Source of the DNA: Cladorhizidae sp. MBARI D1340-BT2
Lineage: Eukaryota > Porifera > Demospongiae > Poecilosclerida > Cladorhizidae
Assembly (NCBI GenBank): GCA_028752905.1
Contig: JAQNBH010000014.1
Location: 2,696,993-2,760,992 of the forward strand
DNA: 64,000 bases
Reading direction: 5' to 3'
How positions within the stretch are numbered: the first letter of the stretch is position 1; each line of letters starts with the position of its first letter. The position numbers were made by a program, and so were the translations under genes. Below are positions 1 to 12,628 of this stretch, in pieces. Under the pieces are notes generated by a model. That model worked only from the letters and a program-made list of their open reading frames with translations, made no database searches and was not told the origin of the DNA.

Positions 1-1652
1 GATGTGAGACTAGCATCCCAGTCCTTGCAGACTAATAGCCTGACACACTGCACAGAGAGAGATGTGAGACTAGTATCCCAGTCCTTGCAGACTAGTAGCC
101 TGACACACTGCACAGAGAGAGATGTGAGACTAGTATCCCAGTCCTTGTAGCCTGACACACTGCACAGAGAGAGATGTGAGACTAGTATCCCAGTTCTTGC
201 AGACTAATAGCCTGACACACTGCACAGAGAGAGATGTGAGACTAGCATCCCAGTCCTTGCAGACTAATAGCCTGACACACTGCACAGAGAGAGATGTGAG
301 ACTAGCATCCCAGTCCTTGCAGACTAATAGCCTGACACACTGCACAGAGAGAGATGTGAGACTAGTATCCCAGTCCTTGCAGACTAGTAGCCTGACACAC
401 TGCACAGAGAGAGATGTGAGACTAGTATCCCAGTCCTTGCAGACTAATAGCCTGACACACTGCACAGAGAGAGATGTGAGACTAGTATCCCAGTCCTTGC
501 AGACTAGTAGCCTGACACACTGCACAGAGAGAGATGTGAGACTAGCATCCCAGTCCTTGCAGACTAATAGCCTGACACACTGCACAGAGAGAGATGTGAG
601 ACTAGTATCCCAGTCCTTGCAGACTAGTAGCCTGACACACTGCACAGAGAGAGATGTGAGACTAGCATCCCAGTCCTTGCAGACTAATAGCCTGACACAC
701 TGCACAGAGAGAGATGTGAGACTAGTATCCCAGTCCTTGTAGCCTGACACACTGCACAGAGAGAGATGTGAGACTAGCATCCCAGTCCTTGCAGACTAGT
801 AGCCTGACACACTGCACAGAGAGAGATGTGAGACTAGTATCCCAGTTCTTGCAGACTAATAGCCTGACACACTGCACAGAGAGAGATGTGAGACTAGCAT
901 CCCAGTCCTTGCAGACTAATAGCCTGACACACTGCACAGAGAGAGATGTGAGACTAGTATCCCAGTCCTTGCAGACTAGTAGCCTGACACACTGCACAGA
1001 GAGAGATGTGAGACTAGTATCCCAGTCCTTGCAGACTAATAGCCTGACACACTGCACAGAGAGAGATGTGAGACTAGCATCCCAGTCCTTGCAGACTAAT
1101 AGCCTGACACACTGCACAGAGAGAGATGTGAGACTAGTATCCCAGTCCTTGCAGACTAGTAGCCTGACACACTGCACAGAGAGAGATGTGAGACTAGCAT
1201 CCCAGTCCTTGCAGACTAATAGCCTGACACACTGCACAGAGAGAGATGTGAGACTAGTATCCCAGTCCTTGTAGCCTGACACACTGCACAGAGAGAGATG
1301 TGAGACTAGCATCCCAGTCCTTGCAGACTAGTAGCCTGACACACTGCACAGAGAGAGATGTGAGACTAGTATCCCAGTCCTTGCAGACTAATAGCCTGAC
1401 ACACTGCACAGAGAGAGATGTGAGACTAGCATCCCAGTCCTTGCAGACTAATAGCCTGACACACTGCACAGAGAGAGATGTGAGACTAGTATCCCAGTCC
1501 TTGCAGACTAATAGCCTGACACACTGCACAGAGAGAGATGTGAGACTAGCATCCCAGTCCTTGCAGACTAATAGCCTGACACACTCCACAGAGAGAGATG
1601 TGAGACTAGCATCCCAGTCCTTGCAGACTAGTAGCCTGACACACTGCACAGA
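1..1652. repeat. 60-bp minisatellite array with higher-order structure
   Basis: About 28 head-to-tail units of 60 bp, each opening GATGTGAGACTAG. Three units (starting at 121, 713 and 1245) lack the same 8 bp and are 52 bp long. Variant positions (TAGCATCC or TAGTATCC; ACTAATAG or ACTAGTAG) recur in a similar order between the short units, so blocks of 8-10 units were duplicated together. Because 60 is divisible by 3, long open frames appear on both strands; these are by-products of the repeat, not genes. The array is cut by the window start. Confidence 0.97.
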
Positions 1653-1840
1653 AACGTTATTTACATAGGTCCTAACTACTGGGTCCATGGAACTAGTAAG
1701 AATGTAGATAATTTGAGTATACATTAGTATACATTGACAAAATAAATTTTTTCCCCTAAAGTTGACACGCTTGATATTAATATTTATGGTGCATATTTGG
1801 CAACATGGGTCAATGGTTACAATGAGAGCAATCAGAGACT

Positions 1841-2161
1841 GCAAACCTCCACCTCTCCCAACATTTTTTCTTTCGTATTCGTTCTATACTGGATGACTTG
1901 CAACAGAGAATGTGGCTCCGAGGGGGGGTTCAGCCTTGCTAGAATGCAAACCTCCACCTCTCCCAACATTTTTTCTTTCGTATTCGTTCTATACTGGATG
2001 ACTTGCAACAGAGAATGTGGCTCCGAGGAGGGGTTCAGCCTTGCTAGAATGCAAACCTCCACCTCTCCCAACATTTTGTCTTTCGTATTCGTTCTATACT
2101 GGATGACTTGCAACAGAGAATGTGGCTCCGAGGGGGGGGGGGGGGGGTTCAGCCTTACTAG
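1841..2161. repeat. 105-bp tandem repeat, three copies
   Basis: Three copies start near 1841, 1946 and 2051, each opening GCAAACCTCCACCTCTCCC. The copies are nearly identical apart from a G-run that has grown to about 15 G in the third. The unit is 35 codons long, so a spurious frame runs through it. Confidence 0.93.
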
Positions 2162-2410
2162 AAAACTGCTTCAATTGCATTAAGCGAACTCTAAAATAAA
2201 AATAACTAGTATAGCTCATTGTCGTAATGTTACATAATCTGTGATCTATTGTTGTTAACACTAAATACGCTGCAGTGGTGTTCCTAAACAAAATGGTGCA
2301 TGGCCTTCTAGCATTGGGCATCACCACACCGATCTTAACCTATGTTTAACCTGTCCTTACAATGTCATGGACATCCATCCGTAAGTTTCTACACAATCTG
2401 CAAACAGACA

Positions 2411-2440
2411 GAGACAAACAAACAAACAAACAAACAAACT
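2411..2440. repeat. (CAAA)n microsatellite
   Basis: Short CAAA tetranucleotide run. No gene was found between about 2170 and 2880. Confidence 0.9.
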
Positions 2441-2556
2441 GGTATGCAAACAACATCCTCGGCGGAGATAATAAACACCAGCTACGTTGGCTTGCCCTGT
2501 AATCCAGTTCGATGACCCTTTACCATTTAGAATCGTATTGTACAATATTAGCGGCC

Positions 2557-2710
2557 AATTCAGGCATTTAGGTTTTTGAGGTTCCCTCCACTTGTAGCTC
2601 CCGTAACTTGGCTATAGTTATACTTATGAAAAATATCAACAGAGAGCACAAAGAGAGACCTATCTTTTGAGATCAAGTCCATACCACGAAGTTTACGGAA
2701 TACTCTCAGT
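2557..2710 (+). repeat. Dispersed repeat, copy 1
   Basis: Resembles 17275-17440 in the same orientation. Both share TTTAGGTTTTTGAGG-like starts, an AGAGAGACCTATCTTTT block and a GAAGTTTACGGAATA block. It is an interspersed repeat of unknown class; no coding capacity is visible. Confidence 0.7.
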
Positions 2711-2879
2711 TGACGTAGCAGATACAATGACTTTCTCGATAACTTTAATTTACTCACTCGATGCCTTGGTTTCCTAGATGCTAAATTCGCTCCACTGATT
2801 TAGCAATACAATATTGGTGTATATTTTTTTATGGTAAAGGGTCATCTACTGGTTCTTTTCTTTTACAAATAGCTGTAAT

Positions 2880-2934
2880 TTTATTGTTTATTATTACTTT
2901 ATTATATTATTATTATTACTTTGTTATATTATTA

Positions 2935-2999
<65 letters not shown>
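2880..2999. repeat. (TTA)n microsatellite
   Basis: An imperfect TTA/TTATTA run becomes pure from about 2938 to 2998. Confidence 0.95.
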
Positions 3000-3044
3000 T
3001 TGCGCAAATATTTACAAATTTTATTTGTTTATTATTATAGTCAC

Positions 3045-3770
3045 AGATCTATAAAGACCTACTCACAGCTTTATTGTTTAGATTCTATATAGTTAAATGG
3101 TGGTTGGCTACACAGAGTTCTATAAAGACCTACATGTACTCACAGCTTTGTTTTGATTCTATATAGTTAAGTGGTGGTCGGCTACACAGAGTTCTATAAA
3201 GACCTACTCACAGCTTAATTTTTTTGTTACTATATAGTTACAGTAAGTGGTGGTCAGCTACACAGAGTTCTATAAAGACCTACTCATAGCTTTATTATAT
3301 TGATTCTATATAGTTACAGTAAGTGGTGGTCAGCCACATAGAGTTCTATAAAGACCTGCTCACAGCTTTATTGTTTTGATTCTATATAGTTACAGTAAGT
3401 GGTGGTCAGCCACATAGAGTTCTATAAAGACCTGCTCACAGCTTTTATTGTATTGATTCTATATAGTTACAGTAAGTGGTGGTCGGCCACATAGAGTTCT
3501 ATAAAGACCTGCTCATAGCTTTATTGTTTTGATTCTATATAGTTACAGTAAGTGGTGGTCAGCCACATAGAGTTCTATAAAGACCTGCTCACAGCTTTTA
3601 TTGTATTGATTCTATATAGTTACAGTAAGTGGTGGTCGGCCACATAGAGTTCTATAAAGACCTGCTCACAGCTTTTATTGTATTGATTCTATATAGTTAC
3701 AGTAAGTGGTGGTCAGCCACATAGAGTTCTATAAAGACCTACTCACAGCTTTATTGTTTTGATTCTACAG
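3045..3770. repeat. ~76-77-bp tandem repeat, about ten copies
   Basis: The motif TCTATAAAGACCT recurs every 74-78 bp, followed by a CTCACAGCTTTATTG block and a GATTCTATATAGTTACAG block. The first copies are more diverged than the last, suggesting growth from the right-hand end. No reading frame survives through it. Confidence 0.93.
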
Positions 3771-3929
3771 GTGTATACAGGCCAAGTAGCTTTGCCTTGC
3801 TCGATACAAGTTCTCAGTCACTATTAACACATACATGTACCTATAGAAGTGACTCGAGCCTCAATGTGGGTCCATGCAGAATGTGTTCAGCTTTATTTTA
3901 TTTTGTGCAGTGTGTACTGGCCTTAATAT

Positions 3930-4020
3930 ACACATGCACACACACACCACTCTCACACACACATACCACTCTCACACACACACTAACAATGGCACCACTC
4001 TCACACACATACCACACATG
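3930..4020. repeat. CA-rich simple repeat
   Basis: Interrupted CACACA and ACCACTCTCACAC runs that lead into the satellite array. Confidence 0.85.
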
Positions 4021-4124
4021 GACAGAGAAAGCGAGAGCAATGTAGAGCTAGTATGCTTACAGTCTGATATACACTATATACAATGTACACAACACACATG
4101 TATAGGACTGTACCTTTGCACACT

Positions 4125-7100
4125 AACTATAGAACAACCTGCAAATCCTCACCCACACTAACTATGGCTGAACATTAGAACACCCTGCAAATACTCACCC
4201 ACACTAACTATGGCTGAACATTAGAACAACCTGCAAATCCTCACCCACACTAACTATGACTGAACATTAGAACAACCTGCAAATCCTCACCCACACTAAC
4301 TATGGCTGAACATTAGAACAACCTGCAAATCCTCACCCACACTAACTATGACTGAACTAACTATGACTGAACATTAGAACAACCTCAAATCCTCACCCAC
4401 ACTAACTATGGCTGAACATTAGAACAACCTGCAAATCCTCACCCACACTAACTATGACTGAACTAACTATGGCTGAACATTAGAACAACCTGCAAATCCT
4501 CACCCACACTAACTATGGCTGAACATTAGAACAACCTCAAATCCTCACCCACACTAACTATGACTGAACTAACTATGACTGAACATTAGAACAACCTGCA
4601 AATACTCACCCACACTAACTATGGCTGAACATTAGAACACCCTGCAAATACTCACCCACACTAACTATGGCTGAACATTAGAACAACCTGCAAATCCTCA
4701 CCCACACTAACTATGACTGAACATTAGAACAACCTGCAAATGAGGATTTGCAGGTTGTTCTAATGTTAAGCCATAGTTAGTGTGGGTGAGGATTTGAGGT
4801 TGTTCTAATGTTCAGTCATAGTTAGTTCAGTCATAGTTAGTGTGGGTGAGGATTTGCAGGTTGTTCTAATGTTCAGTCATAGTTAGTTCAGTCATAGTTA
4901 GTGTGGGTGAGGATTTGAGGTTGTTCTAATGTTCAGCCAACCTCAAATCCTCACCCACACTAACTATGACTGAACTAACTATGACTGAACATTAGAACAA
5001 CCTGCAAATCCTCACCCACACTAACTATGACTGAACTAACTATGACTGAACATTAGAACAACCTCAAATCCTCACCCACACTAACTATGGCTGAACATTA
5101 GAACAACCTGCAAATCCTCACCCACACTAACTATGGCTGAACATTAGAACAACCTCAAATCCTCACCCACACTAACTATGACTGAACTAACTATGACTGA
5201 ACATTAGAACAACCTGCAAATCCTCACCCACACTAACTATGACTGAACATTAGAACAACCTGCAAATCCACCCACACTAACTATGACTGAACTAATAACT
5301 ATGGCTGAACATTAGAACAACCTGCAAATCCTCACCCACACTAACTATGGCTGAACATTAGAACAACCTCAAATCCTCACCCACACTAACTATGGCTGAA
5401 CATTAGAACAACCTGCAAATCCTCACCCACACTAACTATGGTTGAACATTAGAACAACCTGCAAATCCTCACCCACACTAACTATGCTGAACATTAGAAC
5501 AACCTCAAATCCTCACCCACACTAACTATGGCTGAACATTAGAACAACCTGCAAATCCTCACCCACACTAACTATGACTGAACATTAGAACAACCTGCAA
5601 ATCCTCACCCACACTAACTATGGCTGAACATTAGAACAACCTGCAAATCCTCACCCACACTAACTATGACTGAACATTAGAACAACCTGCAAATCCTCAC
5701 CCACACTAACTATGGCTGAACATTAGAACAACCTGCAAATCCTCACCCACACTAACTATGGCTGAACATTAGAACAACCTCAAATCCTCACCCACACTAA
5801 CTATGGTTGAACATTAGAACACCCTGCAAATCCTCACCTACACTAACTATGACTGAACATTAGAACAACCTGCAAATCCTCACCCACACTAACTATGGCT
5901 GAACATTAGAACAACCTCAAATCCTCACCCACACTAACTATGGCTGAACATTAGAACAACCTGCAAATCCTCACCCACACTAACTATGGCTGAACATTAG
6001 AACAACCTGCAAATCCTCACCCACACTAACTATGACTGAACATTAGAACAACCTGCAAATCCTCACACACACTAACTATGGCTGAACATTAGAACAACCT
6101 GCAAATCCTCACCCACACTAACTATGAGTGAACTAACTATGGCTGAACATTAGAACAACCTCAAATCCTCACCCACACTAACTATGGCTGAACATTAGAA
6201 CAACCTGCAAATCCTCACCCACACTAACTGTGGCTGAACATTAGAACAACCTGCAAATCATCACCCAAACTAACTATGACTGAACATTAGAGCAACCTCA
6301 AATCCTCACCCACACTAACTATGGCTGAACATTAGAACAACCTGCAAATCCTCACCCACACTAACTATGACTGAACATTAGAACAACCTGCAAATCCTCA
6401 CACACACTAACTATGGCTGAACATTAGAACAACCTGCAAATCCTCACCCACACTAACTATGAGTGAACTAACTATGGCTGAACATTAGAACAACCTCAAA
6501 TCCTCACCCACACTAACTATGGCTGAACATTAGAACAACCTGCAAATCCTCACCCACACTAACTATGGCTGAACATTAGAACAACCTGCAAATCCTCACA
6601 CACACTAACTATGGCTGAACATTAGAACAACCTGCAAATCCTCACCCACACTAACTATGGCTGAACATTAGAACAACCTCAAATCCTCACCCACACTAAC
6701 TATGGCTGAACATTAGAACAACCTGCAAATCCTCACATGCACTAACTATGGCTGAACATTAGAACAACCTCAAATCCTCACCCACACTAACTATGGCTGA
6801 ACATTAGAACAACCTCACCCACACTAACTATGACTGAACATTAGAACAACCTGCAAATCCTCACCCACACTTAACTATGACTGAACTAACTATGACTGAA
6901 CATTAGAACAACCTGCAAATCCTCACCCACACTAACTATGGCTGAACATTAGAACAACCTGTAAATCATCACCCACACTAACTATGGCTGAACATTAGAA
7001 CAACCTACAAATCCTCACCACACTAACTATGACTGAACATTAGAACAACCTCACCCACACTAACTATGGCTGAACATTAGAACAACCTCACCCACACTAA

Positions 7101-8565
7101 CTATGACTGAACATTAGAACAACCTGCAAATCCTCACCCACACTAACTATGACTGAACATTAGAACAACCTCAAATCCTCACCCACACTAACTATGGCTG
7201 AACATTAGAACAACCTGCAAATCCTCACATGCACTAACTATGGCTGAACATTAGAACAACCTACAAATCCTCACCACACTAACTATGACTGAACATTAGA
7301 ACAACCTCACCCACACTAACTATGGCTGAACATTAGAACAACCTCACCCACACTAACTATGACTGAACATTAGAACAACCTGCAAATCCTCACCCACACT
7401 AACTATGACTGAACATTAGAACAACCTCAAATCCTCACCCACACTAACTATGGCTGAACATTAGAACAACCTGCAAATCCTCACATGCACTAACTATGGC
7501 TGAACATTAGAACAACCTCAAATCCTCACCCACACTAACTATGGCTGAACATTAGAACAACCTCACCCACACTAACTATGACTGAACATTAGAACAACCT
7601 GCAAATCCTCACCCACACTAACTATGACTGAACTAACTATGACTGAACATTAGAACAACCTGCAAATCCTCACCCACACTAACTATGGCTGAACATTAGA
7701 ACAACCTGCAAATCCTCACCCACACTAACTATGGCTGAACATTAGAACAACCTCAAATCCTCACCCACACTAACTATGGCTGAACATTAGAACAACCTGC
7801 AAATCCTCACCCACACTAACTATGACTGAACTAACTATGACTGAACATTAGAACAACCTGCAAATCCTCACCACACTAACTATGACTGAACATTAGAACA
7901 ACCTCACCCACACTAACTATGGCTGAACATTAGAACAACCTCACCCACACTAACTATGACTGAACATTAGAACAACCTGCAAATCCTCACCCACACTAAC
8001 TATGGCTGAACATTAGAACAACCTCACCCACACTAACTATGACTGAACATTAGAACAACCTGCAAATCCTCACCCACACTAACTATGACTGAACATTAGA
8101 ACAACCTCACCCACACTAACTATGACTGAACATTAGAACAACCTGCAAATCCTCACCCACACTAACTATGGCTGAACATTAGAACAACCTCACCCACACT
8201 AACTATGACTGAACATTAGAACAACCTGCAAATCCTCACCCACACTAACTATGACTGAACATTAGAACAACCTGCAAATCCTCACCCACACTAACTATGG
8301 CTGAACATTAGAACAACCTCACCCACACTAACTATGACTGAACATTAGAACAACCTGCAAATCCTCACCCACACTAACTATGGCTGAACATTAGAACAAC
8401 CTCACCCACACTAACTATGACTGAACATTAGAACAACCTGCAAATCCTCACCCACACTAACTATGGCTGAACATTAGAACAACCTGCAAATCCTCACCCA
8501 CACTAACTATGACTGAACATTAGAACAACCTGCAAATCCTCACCCACACTAACTATGACTACAAC
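4125..8565. repeat. 46-bp satellite array, ~4.4 kb
   Basis: Roughly 90-100 units, each containing AACATTAGAACAACCTGCAA and CACCCACACTAACTATG. Length variants are interspersed: units lacking TG before CAAATC, units lacking GCAAATC entirely, and units with an extra CTATGACTGAACTAA. Their local clustering shows repeated block duplication. Codons are not maintained, so this is non-coding satellite DNA, probably inside an INTS1 intron. Confidence 0.97.
4741..4938 (-). repeat. Inverted block within the 46-bp satellite
   Basis: For about 200 bp the array runs in the opposite orientation (GAGGATTTGCAGGTTGTTC instead of its complement) and then flips back. The left junction abuts two complementary units and forms a near-perfect fold-back around 4740. 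The right junction at about 4938 falls inside a unit. Confidence 0.95.
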
Positions 8566-9012
8566 CTGCAAGTGCACTACAAGTCTGGAGAGAGAGAGTG
8601 TGTGTTACATGTACTTGCATGTGCACTACAAGTCTGGAGAGAGAGAGAGTGTGTGTTACATGTACTTGCATGTGCACTACAAGTCTGGAGAGAGAGAGAG
8701 AGTGTGTTACATGTACTTGCATGTGCACTACAAGTCTGGAGAGAGAGAGAGTGTGTGTTACATGTACTTGAATGTGCACTACAAGTCTGGAGAGAGAGGG
8801 TGTGTGTTACATGTACTTGCATGTGCACTACAAGTCTGGAGAGAGAGAGTGTGTGTGTTACATGTACAGTACTTGCATGTGCACTACAAGTCTGGAGAGA
8901 GAGAGGGTGTGTGTTACATGTACTTGCATGTGTACTACAAGTCTGGAGAGAGAGAGTGTGTGTTACATGTACTTGCATGTGCACTACAAGTCTGGAGAGA
9001 GAGAGAGTGTGT
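8566..9012. repeat. ~50-bp minisatellite, nine copies
   Basis: CTACAAGTCTGGAGAGAG recurs about every 50 bp, followed by a variable (GA)n(GT)n stretch and ACATGTACTTGCATGTGCA. The last block is a near palindrome. Apparent reading frames on both strands are repeat artefacts. Confidence 0.95.
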
Positions 9013-9274
9013 ATTTATTAAGTGCCCATGAGCATTTGACTGTTGGCCACATTGTGAAAGAAACCTCTTTCCAACATAAATTTTGCACAGGTGACTAATA
9101 CTGGTAATAATTACTGGTAATAAGAGACATTGAGTATAGTTGCACATTTAATCTGCATGGGATTAATATTTGTTTTGAGCTCATATTGACTGACATCATC
9201 TACACTGTGTTATGCGAGGTAAGGTGTAGCTGTGTATGATGACTTACAATATGGTGATTAATATTTATGTGCAG

Positions 9275-9398
9275 TTTTCCCTCTCTGAGCTGGCAGCTGC
9301 TGGTGCACCTCTATCATGCCAATGAGAAGGTCATCTTCCTCGTGGATCAACCACAACCTCTGACAGTAGCTGCACTGGATACTTTCTCATCCAACAGG
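9275..9398 (+). CDS. INTS1: Probable coding exon, likely INTS1
   Basis: A 124-nt exon-like open segment bounded by a TTTATGTGCAG acceptor and a GTATGG donor. It starts in codon phase 2 and ends in phase 0. It encodes LSWQLLVHLYHANEKVIFLV followed by DQPQPLTVAALDTFSSNR, which reads as real helical protein, unlike the surrounding repeats. It lies on the same strand as, and upstream of, the clear INTS1 exons, so I assign it to that gene by position and composition. I cannot match its residues to a remembered INTS1 segment. The following intron would be about 9 kb. Confidence 0.5.
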
Positions 9399-9807
9399 GT
9401 ATGGTTGGGTTACCATGGCAGTAGTGACCAGTACGTGTGTGCTTTGTACCTATGTTCATTTCAGCACATGTGGTTGCTGTAGCAAGATCAGTTGGATGTA
9501 GCAAATAGCTGCATGGAGCTCACCATGCAGGACTTGAGTATGTAGATGTTGGATAATGGTTGCCAAGATGTGTTCTTGTGTGGGATACATATATCCACTA
9601 TTGTCACTAATGAGTTAAACAGTTGTGTTTTATGCGTGTGCTAGGTATATATATATATAGAATAAACATCGATATGTATGTGCACCTCGACATGTGTACC
9701 CCATCACATTAATTTGAAATAATCTTACCATGTCCTCTGTGGAGGGATTCCATGAGGGAGGGTGTGTGTGTGGAACCTACAAGGAACACCAGCCTATATT
9801 TAACATA

Positions 9808-10382
9808 CCGTATTCACTCGAATATAAGTCGCGACTTATATTTATTTCAGCCAAATCAAGTTGCGATCTTCAAGCACTGCACTTGCGCAGTGCCAAGCCA
9901 GTCTTGCGCTATTGTGCTGATGCAATTTTTTTGTGCGTCATTGTGGTTGTGATTGTTTCATTTCAAACATTGAGCTAGGTAGTAGTTGGCTGGCAAGAGT
10001 TCCTAATCGCTATCGTTATCTACAATGAGTTCGTTATGTTCGATCTGTTCTTCGTCCAGGGAAGCAAATGGATCTTCTCCACCGCTGTCACTTCCTTCCT
10101 ACAGCTGGCGAGTAGCTTGAGTAATGGCTGGGATAGCTAAAGCTGCTACTTTATTGACTTTGAGGCAGTGAATTTCTCCATCTTCAGACCTGTCCACCTT
10201 CACAGTGATGCCACAAGCACGGAATGATTTCTTGATCAACTCGGCAGACAAGCTATCTTATCTAATGATAAACGACTGCGCATGTGCAAGAGCGGTGGTG
10301 TAATTTACTTGGTGTGCTACATTTGGAGTGCGGCTTTCAGAGCGACTTCTATTCAGGTCGACTTATATTCGAGTGAATACGG
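9808..10382 (-). mobile_element. Non-autonomous pogo-like element with 24-bp TIRs
   Basis: Perfect 24-bp terminal inverted repeats (9808-9831 and 10359-10382, starting CCGTATTCACTCG) are flanked by TA target duplications at 9806-9807 and 10383-10384, as in the Tc1/mariner-pogo superfamily. The interior contains the C-terminal part of a pogo/Tigger-type transposase on the minus strand and no catalytic core, so it is an internally deleted copy. Confidence 0.88.
10024..10260 (-). pseudogene. Pogo/Tigger transposase C-terminal remnant
   Basis: On the minus strand, starting after a TAA at 10258-10260, the frame reads DSLSAELIKKSFRACGITV then KVDRSEDGEIHCLK. This resembles the segment after the DDE domain in pogo/Tigger-type transposases, where a 'KSF+xCGI' motif is typical. 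A TAG at 10099-10101 interrupts it, after which an acidic tail (SGGEDPFASLDEEQIEHNEL) continues. The remnant lies wholly inside the TIR-bounded element. Confidence 0.8.
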
Positions 10383-10439
10383 TATATGGATATTTAATGG
10401 TTGACTACTTAATAACAATAATAACAATAACAACCACAA

Positions 10440-10460
10440 TAACAACCGAATAAAAAAGAA

Positions 10461-10524
<64 letters not shown>

Positions 10525-10556
10525 CACAATAATAACAATAATAACAATAAATATAA
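10440..10556. repeat. (AAT)n microsatellite
   Basis: AATAAT run with interspersed AAC units. Confidence 0.95.
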
Positions 10557-10620
10557 ATAAACCAGGTTAGTCCATTGTTCTCAACGAACTCTCAAGTTGA
10601 CATAATGATATTGCAATAAC

Positions 10621-10680
10621 CTTCTCAATAATCAACTTGAAATTTAATTTCTCGACGTTTCGACTAGATCCTCTATTTTA
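10621..10680 (-). repeat. Hammerhead-associated dispersed repeat (partial)
   Basis: The + strand has CTCAATAATCAACTTGAAA, then CTCGACGTTTCGACTAG. On the minus strand this gives the GUCGAAACGUCGAG half of a hammerhead-like core. The CUGAUGA half is missing, so this copy is truncated. Related copies lie at 13807-14545, 18791-18860 and 29020-29053. Confidence 0.65.
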
Positions 10681-10689
10681 ATTTATTTA

Positions 10690-12010
10690 TGTTATTGTTG
10701 TTTAAAAGTGAAAAAAAGGGCATGTTCTGTTGCTGCAGATGAGGGCTGAATGAGCAGTGCAGACTGCAAGCACTGGCCCAACTGAGGAGTTCATTTTCGT
10801 GCCTCTTCCAATAATCTTGCTTGTTCATTACTGTCTGCTCCATCAGCGGTAGCCATATATTTAGGGGGCTCACTCTTTATCCCACCAATAATGCCATTCT
10901 AGTCAAGAAATGGAAATACATACATCTTATCAATATCGCTGGTAGTAGGTTTAAGTTTATTCATTTTGGCTGTTTCGATGTTTCGAAGTAATGAGCACAT
11001 TTGAAGGTAATTCAAGATCAACCCCAAACTTTTCTTCAAAATACTGATAAGCAGGATTTACACATAACCTTGGCATAATTCATAAGTTGCTGTTTTGGAA
11101 CAGGCCTGTTAGCTGACAATCTTCCATCAGTACTTGGGTAATACACATAAGAAATTGTAGCTCGAATAGTGCATAGCTCCACATATGCATAGGACCCATC
11201 TCCTTCTACTGATAGGTGGCCTTTGCAAAAGGTTCCCCATCTTCAATAGTATTACAAGCTCCATTTGCAATTTTTTCTATTGCTTGGTTTATAATCTTTG
11301 AGGGTGGGACATCATCACCCTCAAGAAATGAAGAGACATCTCCAAATGCATCAGGTACATGCTTCATAACCTCCCTCTTCGACCACCAACAAGAACTTGA
11401 ATATGAAGGAGGTGAGAAGCCTGTCTTACTTATTTGATCTTTCAACTTCTGCAAAAGAGTCTCTTTCATAAAGTCATCAAGAAGAAGAGTTTTTATATGC
11501 TCTCGCACGTGATTGAGGCCATGGGGAAAACACCCAATGTCAAGTATGGTTGGGAAAGCGATACTCAAAGTGCGGTGAATAGCAATTGTGTTAACTGACT
11601 GCAGCACGATCACACATGGAAGCAGAAGCAATGCCTAACTCAGTAGACAAAGTAATACTATGTTACCTAGCAAGTTTTTGCCCATTAAACTCTTCGCCAA
11701 TAGCATTAGTCTTACCACACGCTACTGATTCTCATCAACTAAAATCACTAATGCTTGTGCCATAAAAAATTATAGATAGCTTTTGGGGGTCTTGATACTC
11801 ATTAACTCTTGGTGGTGAACAAACGTCACCAGTTCACGCCAAATGCTGTCTAGTGGTGAGCCTAAATGCACTCTATTCCAAAACTTCACAGAAACAGTCA
11901 ATTGGTAAGCCAGCTTTCATAAAATCGATTATGGAGCTGATTCTTTTACCAACCTGCTACTTATTGTATTTCTATACTAATGATATTTGAGAAGTTTATT
12001 CTTAGAATAA
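10690..12010 (-). pseudogene. Decayed hAT-like (DUF659-type) transposase
   Basis: Read on the minus strand from 12010 downwards, fragments in several frames appear in the order expected for a hAT-like transposase. They include RVVRLMLLAKSLMGKNLLGN, then LQSVNTIAIHRTLSI with LDIGCFPHGLNHV (frame 11206-11631; compare the 'SVNNVA...LDIGCFSHTLDHVG' pattern of DUF659/hAT proteins), and near 10740 QSALLIQPSSAATE, which matches the 'LLQPSSAAAERVFS' C-terminal dimerisation motif. Stops and frameshifts separate the pieces, so it is inactive. No terminal repeats were identified. Confidence 0.72.
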
Positions 12011-12628
12011 AGTTATAGCTAAAATATAATTATTACAGCAAGCCACAAATAAAGTCTGTGTGCAATGGGTTAAGCGCTCATTGAGATATTCCTGTACTCT
12101 GACAGATAGAGGTGTAGAATGTGGTTCATTGTTGACAATTCCTTTGCCTCTCTTCAAAACTTCTCAAGGATTAATAACAAATTTTCTTTTTCAAGACAGG
12201 TTAGACACTCTAGACATTTAATACATCTAAAAGGCTGGGTAACTTATCAACGATATCTTCACCTTGTGACTCATGATCAATTTCTTCTTATAGGACAAAC
12301 GCAGTCAGGGTTAAGTTCAATAATTTCAGAACCAATGGCTTTCTTGCCATAACTGTGTTAAGCATTGGCTGGTGTTGGACCTACTGATGATGCATGATGT
12401 GCTGACAGTTGTACATGTGGCTGTCACTGCATGTGTGGTTACTTTCTTGTTTTACTTACTTGTGGGTTGCCTACAAATAGTTAATTAAACCTACAGACTG
12501 TAAGTGCGCAACTGACCAGAGTTGTTTCCAAATTATAAGCACTAAAAAATGTCATTCTGCACTATAATGCCAGCATTATTCTCAAAAAGCTTAGTCACCT
12601 AAAATGCTCAAAATGCGCGCATAATCTG

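Noticed and set aside
130..1844. Long open frames on both strands in the first 1.8 kb
   Set aside because: They are produced by a 60-bp tandem repeat whose length is a multiple of three; both strands are equally open and codon use is just the repeat.
1..8565. CRISPR array
   Set aside because: Units are contiguous tandem repeats with no unique spacers, in a eukaryotic intron-containing context.
8549..9098. Several 70-158-codon ORFs in the ~50-bp array
   Set aside because: All three + frames and the minus frames are open because of GA/GT-rich repeats; no protein motif.
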